From Streptomyces capillispiralis (lineage in GTDB: Bacteria; Actinomycetota; Actinomycetes; Streptomycetales; Streptomycetaceae), in assembly GCF_007829875.1 (NCBI RefSeq), contig NZ_VIWV01000001.1:6384501-6448500 (forward strand): a DNA stretch of 64,000 nucleotides. Direction: 5' to 3'. The position numbers and the translations under genes are program-made. Of the stretch, positions 8,441 to 16,605 are shown piece after piece; position 1 is the stretch's first letter; each line of letters begins with the position of its first letter. The notes below the pieces were generated by a model. The model did no database searches. It saw nothing but the letters and a program-made list of their open reading frames with translations, and had not been told where the DNA came from.

Positions 8441-8809
8441 GTGAACGTGAAGATCCGGATCGATGACGGCACGCCGCCGTACGAGCAGGTGCGGGCGCAG
8501 ATCTCCGAGCAGGCCCGCTCGGGGGCGCTGCCCGTGGGGTACCGGCTGCCGACCGTGCGGGGGCTGGCCGAGACGCTCGGCCTCGCCGCGAACACGGTGG
8601 CCAAGGCATACCGCGCGCTGGAGGCCGACGGGGTGATCGAGACGCGGGGCCGCAACGGCACGGTGATCGCCGCCGCGGGGTCGGCGGCGCAGAAGGAGGC
8701 CGCGTCGGCGGCACAGGCGTACGCGGAGCGGGTTCGGCGGCTGGGACTGGGCGAGGACGAGGCGCTGGCCGCCGTGCGGGATGCCCTGCGGGCGGCTTAC
8801 GGGGGGTGA
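8441..8809 (+). CDS. Small GntR-family regulator (YtrA type)
   Basis: 122 residues from GTG 8441 (VNVKIRIDDGTPPYEQ); this is where homology normally begins although the frame is open from 8402. The winged helix covers residues about 10-75 (YRLPTVRGLAETLGLAANTVAKAYRALEADG). It is followed only by a short dimerising helix (about 85-120), typical of the YtrA subgroup, which usually represses a neighbouring transporter or enzyme operon. It is divergent from the GNAT-DUF402 pair, the likely target. Its 3' end overlaps the end of the convergent DUF72 gene by 13 bp. Confidence 0.9.
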   Translation: MNVKIRIDDGTPPYEQVRAQISEQARSGALPVGYRLPTVRGLAETLGLAANTVAKAYRALEADGVIETRGRNGTVIAAAGSAAQKEAASAAQAYAERVRRLGLGEDEALAAVRDALRAAYGG

Positions 8810-9663
8810 GCGCGCCGGTGCGGTGCGGCCGGCTCAGGGGAGGTTTCGTGGGGGTGGGGGCTCGGCGCCGGCCGCGGGTCGGCGGGGGCCGGTCGCGCGG
8901 TTCCCCGCGCCTCGGGGGTGCGGGTGACCGTCAGCCGGGCCGTACGGGCCAGGTGGGCGAAGCGGATCGCGTCGGTCACCGCCGCCGCGTCCGGGTCGTT
9001 GTTGAAGTACGCGTGCACGTCCTCACCGGCGGGCCAGGTGGTCGCGACGCGGTCGACCCAGGTCCGCAGCGACCGCCGGCCGTAGTGCGGCCACGGCTGG
9101 GCGCGGCCCTGGTGGAAGCGGACGTACCCCCAGTCGGCGGTGCGCCACAGCGGGGTCGCGGGGCGCCCCAGGACATCGGCCCAGCACAGGGCGGCCCCCC
9201 GCGCTTCGAGCACCGAGCGCACCTGGGGCGTCCACCACGACGCGTGGCGCGGCTCGACCGCCACCCGGGCCGAGGCGGGGAAGCGGCGCAGGCACGCGTC
9301 CAGCAGCTCCGGGTCCGCCCGGAGGGTGGGCGGGAGCTGGAGGAGCACCGGACCGAGCCGGTCGCCCAGCCCGGCCGCGTGGGTCATCAGGCGTTCCACC
9401 GGCTCCTCGGGGTCCCGCAGCCGCTTGATGTGCGTCAGGTACCGGCTCGCCTTGACCGCGACGACGAAGCCCGGCGGGGTGCGCGCCCGCCAGGTGGCGA
9501 ACGTGTCCCGCGACGGCAGCCGGTAGAAGGCGTTGTTGATCTCCACGGTGGCGAAGCGCGCCGCGTACTCCTCCAGCCAGAGCCGCATCGGCAGCCCGGC
9601 CGGATACAGCACCTCGCGCCAGTCCTTGTACTGCCACCCCGACGTCCCGACGAACAGGGTCAT
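8797..9663 (-). CDS. DUF72 (YecE-like TIM-barrel) family protein
   Basis: 288 residues. Family hallmarks are GTSGWQYKDWREVLYP at the N-terminus, VEINNAFYRLPS, FVVAVKASRYLTHIKRL, VLLQLPP, VAVEPRHASWW and DVHAYFNND near residue 230. DUF72 proteins adopt a TIM barrel related to phosphodiester-processing enzymes but have no settled reaction. The last 40 or so residues are a Pro/Arg/His-rich tail not found in the domain; it is encoded partly by the common Streptomyces CGCGGTTCCCCGCGCC intergenic motif (8894-8911). The tail is therefore probably read-through of a lost stop. Convergent with the GntR gene. Confidence 0.9.
   Translation of the reverse strand: MTLFVGTSGWQYKDWREVLYPAGLPMRLWLEEYAARFATVEINNAFYRLPSRDTFATWRARTPPGFVVAVKASRYLTHIKRLRDPEEPVERLMTHAAGLGDRLGPVLLQLPPTLRADPELLDACLRRFPASARVAVEPRHASWWTPQVRSVLEARGAALCWADVLGRPATPLWRTADWGYVRFHQGRAQPWPHYGRRSLRTWVDRVATTWPAGEDVHAYFNNDPDAAAVTDAIRFAHLARTARLTVTRTPEARGTARPAPADPRPAPSPHPHETSPEPAAPHRRAHPP
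8894..8911 (-). repeat. Common Streptomyces GC-rich intergenic motif inside a gene tail
   Basis: CGCGCGGTTCCCCGCGCC is a motif often seen in many copies between Streptomyces genes (recalled). Here it lies inside the 3' end of the DUF72 frame and codes for part of its extra tail. Confidence 0.5.
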
Positions 9664-9679
9664 GACCCCATGGAAACAC

Positions 9680-10774
9680 CTAGAGGTACAGTCCCGCGTC
9701 CGCGTCGCCCCGCGGCTCCGGCAGTGCCGTCGGGGACGTGCCCCGGCGCAGCGCGTACAGCTCGGCCAGGGTCGCGCCCTCGCGGCCGACGCCCTCCTCG
9801 CGGCCCAGCCAGTTCACCGCCTCCGGGCGGGTCAGCGGCCCGACCTCGACGCGGGCCAGGCAGCGGCCGGGGCGCACCACGGCCGGGTGGAGACGCTCCA
9901 GGTCCTCGTTGGTGGTGACCCCCACCAGCACGTTGCGCCCCTGGCCGAGCAGACCGTCCGTCAGGTTCAGCAGCCGGGACAGCGCCTGCCCGGCGGTGTG
10001 CTTGGCCTCGCCGCGGATCAGCTCGTCGCAGTCCTCCAGCAGCAGCAGCCGCCAGCGGCCCTTGCCCGCCGCGTCCTCCTCGCCGATGGCGATGTCCATC
10101 AGGTAGCCGACGTCGGTGAAGAGCCGCTCGGGGTCCAGGACGCAGTCCACCTGGCACCAGTCCCGCCAGGAACGGGCCAGGGTGCGCAGCGCGGAGGTCT
10201 TGCCGGTGCCCGGCGGGCCGTGCAGCAGGAGCAGCCGGCCGGAGATGTCCTCGGGGGTGGTCCGCATCAGACGGTCCATCGCGTCCGCCACCGGTGCGGT
10301 GTAGTTGGGCCGGATCTCCTCCCAGGTGCCCGCCGAGATCTGCCGGGTGGTGCGGTGCGGGCCGCGGCGCGGGGAGACGTACCAGAAGCCCATGGTGACG
10401 TTCTCCGGCTGCGGTTCGGGTTCGTCCGCCGCGCCGTCGGTGGCCTCGTCGAGGATCTTCGCCGCGAGCTCGGCGCTGGTCGCGGTGACGGTGACGTCGG
10501 CGCCCCGGTTCCAGCGGGACACCAGCAGGGTCCAGCCGTCGCCCTCGGCGAGGGTGGCGCTGCGGTCGTCGTCCCGGGCGAGCCGCAGCACCCGCGCGTC
10601 CGCGGGCAGCAGGGTCGCGCCGGACCGGACGCGGTCGATGTTGACGGCGTGCGAGTACGGCTGCTCGCCCGTCGCGAAGCGGCCGAGGAACAGCGCGTCG
10701 ACGACGTCGGACGGGGAGTCGCTGTCGTCGACGGTGAGCCGGATCGGCAGTGCGTCGTGCGGGTGCGAGGACAT
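9680..10774 (-). CDS. AAA family ATPase with N-terminal unknown domain
   Basis: 364 residues from ATG 10774 (MSSHPHD); an in-frame GTG at 10792 is a weaker alternative. The N-terminal half (about 1-170) is a domain of unknown function seen in actinobacterial AAA proteins (DUF5925-like, from memory). The ATPase core carries Walker A GPPGTGKTS (about 205), Walker B LLLLEDCDEL (about 262), sensor-1 VGVTTN and an arginine-rich VVRPGRC. Layout resembles CbbX/ClpX-like remodelling ATPases, with a C-terminal small helical lid. It stands alone between DUF72 and the deacetylase operon; its client is unknown. Confidence 0.85.
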   Translation of the reverse strand: MSSHPHDALPIRLTVDDSDSPSDVVDALFLGRFATGEQPYSHAVNIDRVRSGATLLPADARVLRLARDDDRSATLAEGDGWTLLVSRWNRGADVTVTATSAELAAKILDEATDGAADEPEPQPENVTMGFWYVSPRRGPHRTTRQISAGTWEEIRPNYTAPVADAMDRLMRTTPEDISGRLLLLHGPPGTGKTSALRTLARSWRDWCQVDCVLDPERLFTDVGYLMDIAIGEEDAAGKGRWRLLLLEDCDELIRGEAKHTAGQALSRLLNLTDGLLGQGRNVLVGVTTNEDLERLHPAVVRPGRCLARVEVGPLTRPEAVNWLGREEGVGREGATLAELYALRRGTSPTALPEPRGDADAGLYL

Positions 10775-10863
10775 GCGGCCATGATCGGTCACACGGGCGC
10801 CGCGTGCACCCAATTTCCGGGGTCGCGCGGATTGTCGCCCGTGTGCGGTCCGACCCGGCGTGT

Positions 10864-11655
10864 TCAGTCCGGCGGGCGGCGGAGCAGCCGCCGGGTGCGC
10901 CGTACCACCGCGTAGCCCTTGGTCAGGGCGCGGTCGCGGGCGAAGGCGCGGGCGACGGCCCGCCCCTGGACCAGCCGTTCGAACTCGGCGGTGTCCGTCG
11001 ACCGCCGTACCGTGACGCGCCGCAGGGCGTACGGCCCCTGGGCGCGGCGGGCGAGGCCGTTGCCGACGGCGAGCGCCTGGGCGTACCCCGTCTCCCGCAC
11101 CGCCTCGCGCACCCGGCGGCTGGAGTAGCCGTAGGGATACGCGAACGAGGCGGGTACGGTGCCCAGCTGGTCGGAGACGATCTCCTTGCACAGGATCAGC
11201 TCGGAGCGCAGCGTGCCGTCGTCGAGCTGGTCGAGCTGCGGGTGGCTGTGGCTGTGCCCGCCGATCTCGACCCCGCCGTCGGCCAGTTCGCGCACCTGGT
11301 CCCAGTCCAGCATGGTGTCCAGACCGCCGCCGGTGTCGTACGGGCCGCGCAGCCAGCCCGTGGTGACGAAAACGGTGGCCGGGAAGCCGTGCCGGGCGAG
11401 CACGGGCAGGGCGTGCCGGTGCACGCCCTCGTAGCCGTCGTCGAAGGTGACCAGGACCGGGCGGGCGGGCAGCGGGCGGCCCGAGCGCCAGTGGGCGGCC
11501 AGTTCGGCGGTGGTCACGGGGGTGAGGCCCCGGTCCGCGATCACCGCCATCTGCTCGGCGAACGCCTCCGGGGTCACGGACAGGGCGCGGGTCGCCTCGC
11601 CGGGATCCGACGAGACGGCGTGGTACATCAGGATCGGCACGCGTGCGTCAGTCAC
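10864..11655 (-). CDS. Polysaccharide deacetylase (NodB homology domain, CE4)
   Basis: 263 residues without a signal peptide. CE4 motifs are present: VTFDDGYEG (residues about 69-77, catalytic Asp and metal Asp), HSHSHPQL (metal His pair), FAYPYGYSS and a C-terminal motif around QALAVGNG. It should remove N-acetyl or other acyl groups from a sugar polymer or lipid-linked precursor. It is the last of three overlapping genes: the upstream glycosyltransferase stop lies 8 bp inside this gene. The operon order GT2 - GT2 - deacetylase suggests synthesis and tailoring of one surface glycan or glycolipid. Confidence 0.9.
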   Translation of the reverse strand: MTDARVPILMYHAVSSDPGEATRALSVTPEAFAEQMAVIADRGLTPVTTAELAAHWRSGRPLPARPVLVTFDDGYEGVHRHALPVLARHGFPATVFVTTGWLRGPYDTGGGLDTMLDWDQVRELADGGVEIGGHSHSHPQLDQLDDGTLRSELILCKEIVSDQLGTVPASFAYPYGYSSRRVREAVRETGYAQALAVGNGLARRAQGPYALRRVTVRRSTDTAEFERLVQGRAVARAFARDRALTKGYAVVRRTRRLLRRPPD

Positions 11656-12646
11656 GACGGCCCTCCCCGATCGCCACCACGGAGAAGGTGACCCCGCCCC
11701 GCCTGGCCCGTACGCTGCCCACCAGGTAACCGCCCGCCGCCGTGAGCACCCCGGCGACGATCGCGCCCGCGCGGCCCGCGCCGCCCGGCCGGGTCAGCAG
11801 GGCGTCGCGCAGGCCCCGCGCCACCCCGGCCGGCAGCACCCGTGTGGTGTACCGGCGTTCGGACTCCAGCCCCTTCTGCGCGCCGACGCTGCGGGCCACC
11901 AGCGCCTTGGACAGCCCCTCGGCGTACGTCCGCGTCCGGAAGTAGCGGAAGTGCTCGCGGGCCTCGGGCACCCGGTGGTGGATCACCGCCCGGTCGTCGA
12001 TCAGCAGGATCGCGTCCGGCCGGGCGCGGCTGAGGCGGATGCACAGCTCCGTCTCCTCCCCGCCCAGCGGGCGCTTGTTGCCGTCGCGTCCGATGCCGGT
12101 GGCGAAGCCGCCCGCCGCGTCGAAGGCGCTGCGCCGGAACGAGGCGTTGCCGCCGAGGACGTTGCGCACCCGCACCCGCCCGGGCGGCAGGCCGCGGTAG
12201 GTGCAGCCCACCACCCAGTCGAACTCCTCGGGGAACCAGTCCGGGCGCCGGCCCGACGCCCACACCGGCTCGGTGCGCCCGCCGACCGCCATCACGCGCG
12301 GATCGGCGTAGCCCTCGGCGAAGTGCTTCAGCCAGTCGCGTTCGGCCACGGCGTCGTCGTCGAGGAAGGCGATGATCTCGCCGCGCGCGGCGGCGATGCC
12401 GGTGTTGCGGCCGGCGGACAGGCCGCGGGGGCCCGCGTTGGCGAGCACCCGTACGTCCCCGGCCTCCTTGTACTCCTTGCCCAGACGGTCCAGGAGAGCC
12501 TGGTTGTGGTCGACGACCAGGAGGGTCTCCAGGGCCGGCCGTGACTGCGCCCGTACCGAGGCGACCGCCGCGAGGACGTCCTCCCAGCGGTCCTCGGTGT
12601 AGGCGCAGATCACGACCGAGATGCCCGGGGTTCCGGGATCGCTCAA
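11648..12646 (-). CDS. Glycosyltransferase family 2, membrane-associated
   Basis: 332 residues from TTG 12646, which overlaps the previous stop as TTGA and has GGGGAAGG upstream; no ATG or GTG fits better. GT-A features: ISVVICAYTEDRW (residues about 8-20), LLVVDHNQ, FLDDDAVAERDWL (metal DxD, about 92-104), and the acceptor-site block LGGEETELCIRL followed by IHHRVPEAR. A weak hydrophobic stretch near 290-315 suggests membrane contact. Because of the rare start and coupling, its level should follow the upstream gene. Donor and acceptor sugars are not predictable. Confidence 0.88.
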   Translation of the reverse strand: MSDPGTPGISVVICAYTEDRWEDVLAAVASVRAQSRPALETLLVVDHNQALLDRLGKEYKEAGDVRVLANAGPRGLSAGRNTGIAAARGEIIAFLDDDAVAERDWLKHFAEGYADPRVMAVGGRTEPVWASGRRPDWFPEEFDWVVGCTYRGLPPGRVRVRNVLGGNASFRRSAFDAAGGFATGIGRDGNKRPLGGEETELCIRLSRARPDAILLIDDRAVIHHRVPEAREHFRYFRTRTYAEGLSKALVARSVGAQKGLESERRYTTRVLPAGVARGLRDALLTRPGGAGRAGAIVAGVLTAAGGYLVGSVRARRGGVTFSVVAIGEGRRD

Positions 12647-13467
12647 GACACCTTCCCCCGGACCGTGTCGAGCAGCGGCGAGCGGTGCGGGCGCCGGCGC
12701 AGCGCACGCCGGTTGGAGCGTTCCTGGAGGATCACCTTCAGCACGCGGAACCCGTCGCGCACGGCCCGCAGGTTGCTGGTGCCGTGGATGCGGAGGTACT
12801 CGTGGCTGGGGATCTCCTGCACCTTCAGACCGGCCTTGACGACCCGGATGTTCATCAGGGTCTCGACCTCGAAACCGGTGCAGTCGAGGTCGATCTTGTC
12901 CAGGCAGTGCCGCCAGAAGGCGTTGTAGCCGTAGCAGAGGTCGGTGTACCGCGCGCCGAACTTGCGGTTGACGACGGCGCACAGCACCCGGTTGCCCAGC
13001 TTGCGGATGAAGGTCATGTCGTCGGTGCCGCCGCCGTTGGCGAAGCGGGACCCCTTGGCGAAGTCCGCGCCGGAGACCAGCGCGGAGACGTAGCTGACGA
13101 TCTCGTTGCCGTCGGCCGAGCCGTCCGCGTCGACCATCACGATGATGTCGCCGGTGCAGGCCTCGAAGCCGGAGCGCAGCGCGTCCCCCTTGCCCTTGCC
13201 GCGCTGTCCGACGACCTTGACGCCGGCCCACAGTTCGCGGGCCACCTCGACGGTGTTGTCGGTGGAGTTGCCGTCGACCAGCACCACTTCGTGGATCCAG
13301 TCGGGAAGCGTCTTGAAGACGTACGGCAGGTTCTCCGCCTCGTTCATGGCCGGTATCACCACGCTCACCGGTGGCGCGATGGCCAGGTGCGAGGAGACGG
13401 GCCGGTACTTGGTGCCGACGGTGGGCGGATCCTGGTCCGCGGTCGCCGGCGGCAGAACGGAGCTCAT
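12643..13467 (-). CDS. Glycosyltransferase family 2, dolichol-phosphate-mannose synthase-like
   Basis: 274 residues. The GT-A core has VSVVIPAMNEAENLPYVF (about 34-51), VVLVDGNSTDNT, GKGDALRSG, MVDADGSADG (DxD, about 110-119) and GSRFANGGGTDD; the end is basic without clear membrane helices. This pattern is that of polyprenyl-phosphate or protein glycosyltransferases of the DPM1/GtrB type. It is the first gene of the three-gene operon; its TGA overlaps the TTG of the next gene. The promoter should lie in the 13468-13560 region upstream. It may charge a lipid carrier that the second transferase and the deacetylase then use (inference). Confidence 0.88.
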   Translation of the reverse strand: MSSVLPPATADQDPPTVGTKYRPVSSHLAIAPPVSVVIPAMNEAENLPYVFKTLPDWIHEVVLVDGNSTDNTVEVARELWAGVKVVGQRGKGKGDALRSGFEACTGDIIVMVDADGSADGNEIVSYVSALVSGADFAKGSRFANGGGTDDMTFIRKLGNRVLCAVVNRKFGARYTDLCYGYNAFWRHCLDKIDLDCTGFEVETLMNIRVVKAGLKVQEIPSHEYLRIHGTSNLRAVRDGFRVLKVILQERSNRRALRRRPHRSPLLDTVRGKVS

Positions 13468-14077
13468 GAGTCTGGTCCCTCTCGTCCGGTGGACCGCCCG
13501 CCCCTCGGGCGGCCCGGCATTTCGTCCGGTTCGAAAGGGGGGTTCTCACCCCACGGCATGACGGACGGAACCGCCCCGCACGCATGGGTGAGCTGGCAAA
13601 ACTGGTCGGCCGCGGAAACGCCGGCCGACCGCGCGGCACGGCCCGGTCACCGTTGTGGTCACCGGGCGCGGCACCCCCCTACCGCGCCCCGCGCCGGTTC
13701 GTCGCGGTCCTGAGCCCTCCCCTGGAGCCACGTACTGACGGACCGGTGCGGGTGAGAACTATGACGTTATTGACGTTTGAACCTGTATGGCAAGACCTGA
13801 GCGGGGTCTCGCTTTGATCCTTGCGTGTGCTTCTTGTCCTGATGTGCGGTCGGCATGGCCGAGTTTGCCCCTCAAGGCGTCGGATGCCGGGCTTCAATGT
13901 GGCCCACCCCGTAAGGGGCGTCAAGGGTGGGCCGTTCCCGCGGCCGGAATCAGGCGGAGATTGAACGTGAACAGGCCGAGTGGTGTCCGGTGTTGCAAGT
14001 TTTGACATGGACACTACCGATCAACGCGCGTAGTCACTACAACGGATCGTGCAGCGAACCTGCTAAATGGAGGCTCC
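13468..14077. other. Intergenic region between glycan operon and GDSL lipase
   Basis: 610 bp without a convincing gene. The 13741-14040 part is clearly less GC-rich than the rest. It holds a hairpin at 13901-13933 (arms GGCCCACCC and GGGTGGGCC, 9 bp, 15-nt loop) and an AGACC/GGTCT hairpin near 13793-13812. Both divergent promoters must lie here. Short frames present have poor third-position bias. Confidence 0.5.
14002..14040 (+). promoter_or_regulatory. Candidate promoter of the GDSL lipase gene
   Basis: TTGACA at 14002-14007 is a good -35 hexamer. An ACGCGCGT palindrome (14024-14031) and TAGTCAC follow at 14031-14037. The spacing to the last element is longer than the usual 17-18 bp, so the exact -10 is uncertain and the palindrome may be an activator site. 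The GGAGG ribosome site is at 14069-14073. Confidence 0.4.
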
Positions 14078-14884
14078 ATGAGACATCTCCGCCCAATGAC
14101 GCTTCTGGGCTCACTTCTCCTCGCCGTCGTCGCGGCCCTCACCGGGACCGCGGCGGCGCAGGCGGCGACACAGGCCGCCCGCGGGCCCTATGTGGCGCTC
14201 GGCGACTCCTACTCCTCCGGAGTGGGAGCGGGCAACTACATCGGTTCCAGCGGTGACTGCAAGCGCAGCACGAACGCCTACCCCTACCTCTGGGCCGGCC
14301 TCAACTCACCCTCGTCGTTCTCCTTCACCGCCTGCTCCGGCGCCCGTACGGGTGATGTCGTCGCCGGTCAGCTCGGCCCCCTCAACAGCGGCACGAGCCT
14401 CGTCTCGATCAGCGTCGGCGGCAACGACGCGGGCTTCGCCGACGTCATGACGACCTGTGTGACCAGCAGCGACAGCACCTGCCTCGACCGCGTCAACACC
14501 GCGCGGGCGTACGTGTCCTCGACCCTGCCCGGCAAGCTCAACACCGTCTACTCGGCGATCCGCAGCAAGGCCCCGAACGCCCGGGTCGCCGTGTTCGGCT
14601 ACCCCCGCTTCTACAAGCTCGGCACCGTCTGCATCGGCCTCTCCGAGACCAAGCGGAAGGCGATCAACGACGCGGCGGACCACCTCAACTCCGTCATCTC
14701 CCAGCGCGCCGGCGCCTACGGCTACGTCTTCGCCGACGTGCGCGGCATGTTCACCGGCCACGAGATCTGCTCCGGCAACTCCTGGCTGCACAGCGTGGAC
14801 TGGACCAACATCGGCAACTCCTACCACCCGAAGGCCGTCGGCCACTCCAGCGGCTACCTGCCGGTCCTCAGCTCCGTCGACTGA
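14078..14884 (+). CDS. Secreted GDSL/SGNH lipase
   Basis: 268 residues from ATG 14078 with GGAGG six bases upstream. The signal peptide covers about 1-30 (TAAAQAA). SGNH blocks: GDSYSSG with nucleophile Ser44, a glycine of block II in the DVVAGQL region, VGGNDAGF (Asn) in block III, and YHPKAVGH near the end for block V His. Six cysteines fit the three disulfides of Streptomyces lipases such as the S. rimosus and S. coelicolor SCO1725 type. It should hydrolyse acyl esters outside the cell. It is convergent with the kinase gene with only 4 bp between stops. Confidence 0.95.
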   Translation: MRHLRPMTLLGSLLLAVVAALTGTAAAQAATQAARGPYVALGDSYSSGVGAGNYIGSSGDCKRSTNAYPYLWAGLNSPSSFSFTACSGARTGDVVAGQLGPLNSGTSLVSISVGGNDAGFADVMTTCVTSSDSTCLDRVNTARAYVSSTLPGKLNTVYSAIRSKAPNARVAVFGYPRFYKLGTVCIGLSETKRKAINDAADHLNSVISQRAGAYGYVFADVRGMFTGHEICSGNSWLHSVDWTNIGNSYHPKAVGHSSGYLPVLSSVD

Positions 14885-14888
14885 CCCG

Positions 14889-16571
14889 TCAGTTCCCGTC
14901 CGCCGAACCGGAAGCCGAACCGGAAGCCGCATCCGACGCCGGACCGGAAGCCGAAGCGGAGGCCCCGCCCGTCGGGGTCTCCGTCTCGCACGTCACCGAG
15001 AACGGCACCGTCGCGGAGGCCGTCCGCACCGGCTCCCGCACCTCCACCCCGATCGCGCTCTCGAACGTCCCGGCCCCCGAGTACGTCGTCACGGCCACCG
15101 TGTCCTGCCGGGAACGCCCGCCCCCTTCGGGGAAGGAGAGCGTCCGCCAGCCCGGATCGGCCACCGATCCGTCCTCGGCCACCCAGCGGTAGGAGACCTC
15201 GGCCGGCACCCGCCCCACCGTGAACGTCGCCGTGAACGCGGGCGCCTCCTCCCGCGGGGGCGGACAGCCCCCGGCGTACTCCGTGCGCGCGCCGGTCACC
15301 GTCACCGAGACGGTGTGCGGCGGGGGAGAGCTCTCCTCGTCGTCACGCCCGGTGGGGGAGGGGCCCCGCCCGTCCGGCTCCGTCGTCGCGCCGTGGCCCC
15401 CGGTCCCGCCGCCGGTCCCGTCACCGGTCGGCGCGGGGGAACTCGCCCGCCCCGGAGACGTGCCGGCCCCGGAGCCGCCGTCCTCGCGGTCGAGCAGCGC
15501 GTACGTCAGCCCGGCCAGCGCCAGGGCGAGGACGACCACACCCGCGACCAGGACGACGACGGCACGCCGGCCGCGCCCGGACCCGGTGACCGCGGTGGTC
15601 CCGCCCGGCCCCGCCGGGACCGGCGGCCCGGGCGCGGGCGTGCGACGCTCCGGATCCGGCGGGGGAGGCGCGGTCACCACGGTCGGGGCGTACGGCGCCG
15701 AACGCGCCGTGTCCGTGCGGGGAGCGCCGCCCGAGCCGATGGCCCGCAGCTCCCGTTGCGCCCCCTCCGCCGACAGCCGCTCGGCCGGGTCCTTGCGCAA
15801 CAGCCCCTCGATGACCGGCGCGAGCGGACCGGCCCGGCGCGGCGGCGGCACCTCCTCGTCCACGATCGCCCGCAGGGTGCTCAGCGGGGTGTCCCGCCGG
15901 AACGGCGAGGCGCCCTCCACCGCCGCGTACAGCAGCACACCGAGCGACCACAGGTCCGACTCCGGGCCCGGGGTGCGGCCCAGCGCCCGCTCCGGGGCGA
16001 GGAACTCGGGCGACCCGACGACCTCCCCGGTCATGGTCAGCGCCGAACTGCCCTCGACCCGGGCGATCCCGAAGTCGGTGAGCACGATCCGCCCGTCGTT
16101 CCCGATCAGCACATTGGCGGGTTTCACGTCCCGGTGCAGCACCCCCGCCCCGTGCGCCGCCCGCAGCGCGGCCAGCACCTCCGCGCCGATGTGCGCGGCA
16201 CGCCGCGGCGGCAGCGGGCCCTCGGCCTCCAGCACCTCGGCCAGCGACAATCCGCGCACCAGCTCCATGACGATCCACGGACGCCCGTCCTCCAGGGCCA
16301 CGTCGTACACCGTGACCACGTTGCGGTCGGCGATCCGGGCCGCCGCCCACGCCTCGCGCTCCAGCCGCGCGTACATCCGCTCGACGTCGGACGCCGGGAG
16401 TCCGGCCGGGGCGCGCACCTCTTTGACGGCGACCTCGCGGCGCAGCAGGTCGTCACGGGCGCGCCACACGGTCCCCATGCCGCCCTCGCCCAGCGGCGCC
16501 AGCAGCCGGTAGCGGCCCCCGATCACCCGCTCACTGCCCGGTTCCTCGGACACGGCGCCCCCAATTCGCAT
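14889..16571 (-). CDS. Membrane Ser/Thr protein kinase with extracellular domain
   Basis: 560 residues. The Hanks-type kinase domain is complete: Gly loop LGEGGMGTV (27-35), Lys50, catalytic HRDVKPANV (146-154), DFG 166-168, APE-like APER at 192-195. A Pro-rich juxtamembrane stretch (about 300-330) precedes one helix at 337-360. The outer part (about 361-560) has a Ser/Gly/Thr-rich linker and a beta-rich domain with two Cys (YAGGCPP and VTCETE) but no PASTA repeats, and ends in a Ser/Ala/Gly repeat. The start may be ATG 16571 or GTG 16553. The ligand is unknown. A 34-bp gap separates it from the NicO gene, which reads the same way. Confidence 0.92.
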   Translation of the reverse strand: MRIGGAVSEEPGSERVIGGRYRLLAPLGEGGMGTVWRARDDLLRREVAVKEVRAPAGLPASDVERMYARLEREAWAAARIADRNVVTVYDVALEDGRPWIVMELVRGLSLAEVLEAEGPLPPRRAAHIGAEVLAALRAAHGAGVLHRDVKPANVLIGNDGRIVLTDFGIARVEGSSALTMTGEVVGSPEFLAPERALGRTPGPESDLWSLGVLLYAAVEGASPFRRDTPLSTLRAIVDEEVPPPRRAGPLAPVIEGLLRKDPAERLSAEGAQRELRAIGSGGAPRTDTARSAPYAPTVVTAPPPPDPERRTPAPGPPVPAGPGGTTAVTGSGRGRRAVVVLVAGVVVLALALAGLTYALLDREDGGSGAGTSPGRASSPAPTGDGTGGGTGGHGATTEPDGRGPSPTGRDDEESSPPPHTVSVTVTGARTEYAGGCPPPREEAPAFTATFTVGRVPAEVSYRWVAEDGSVADPGWRTLSFPEGGGRSRQDTVAVTTYSGAGTFESAIGVEVREPVRTASATVPFSVTCETETPTGGASASASGPASDAASGSASGSADGN

Positions 16572-16605
16572 CCGGGCGAAATCTCCCTTTCCTGAAGAAA
16601 GTAGC

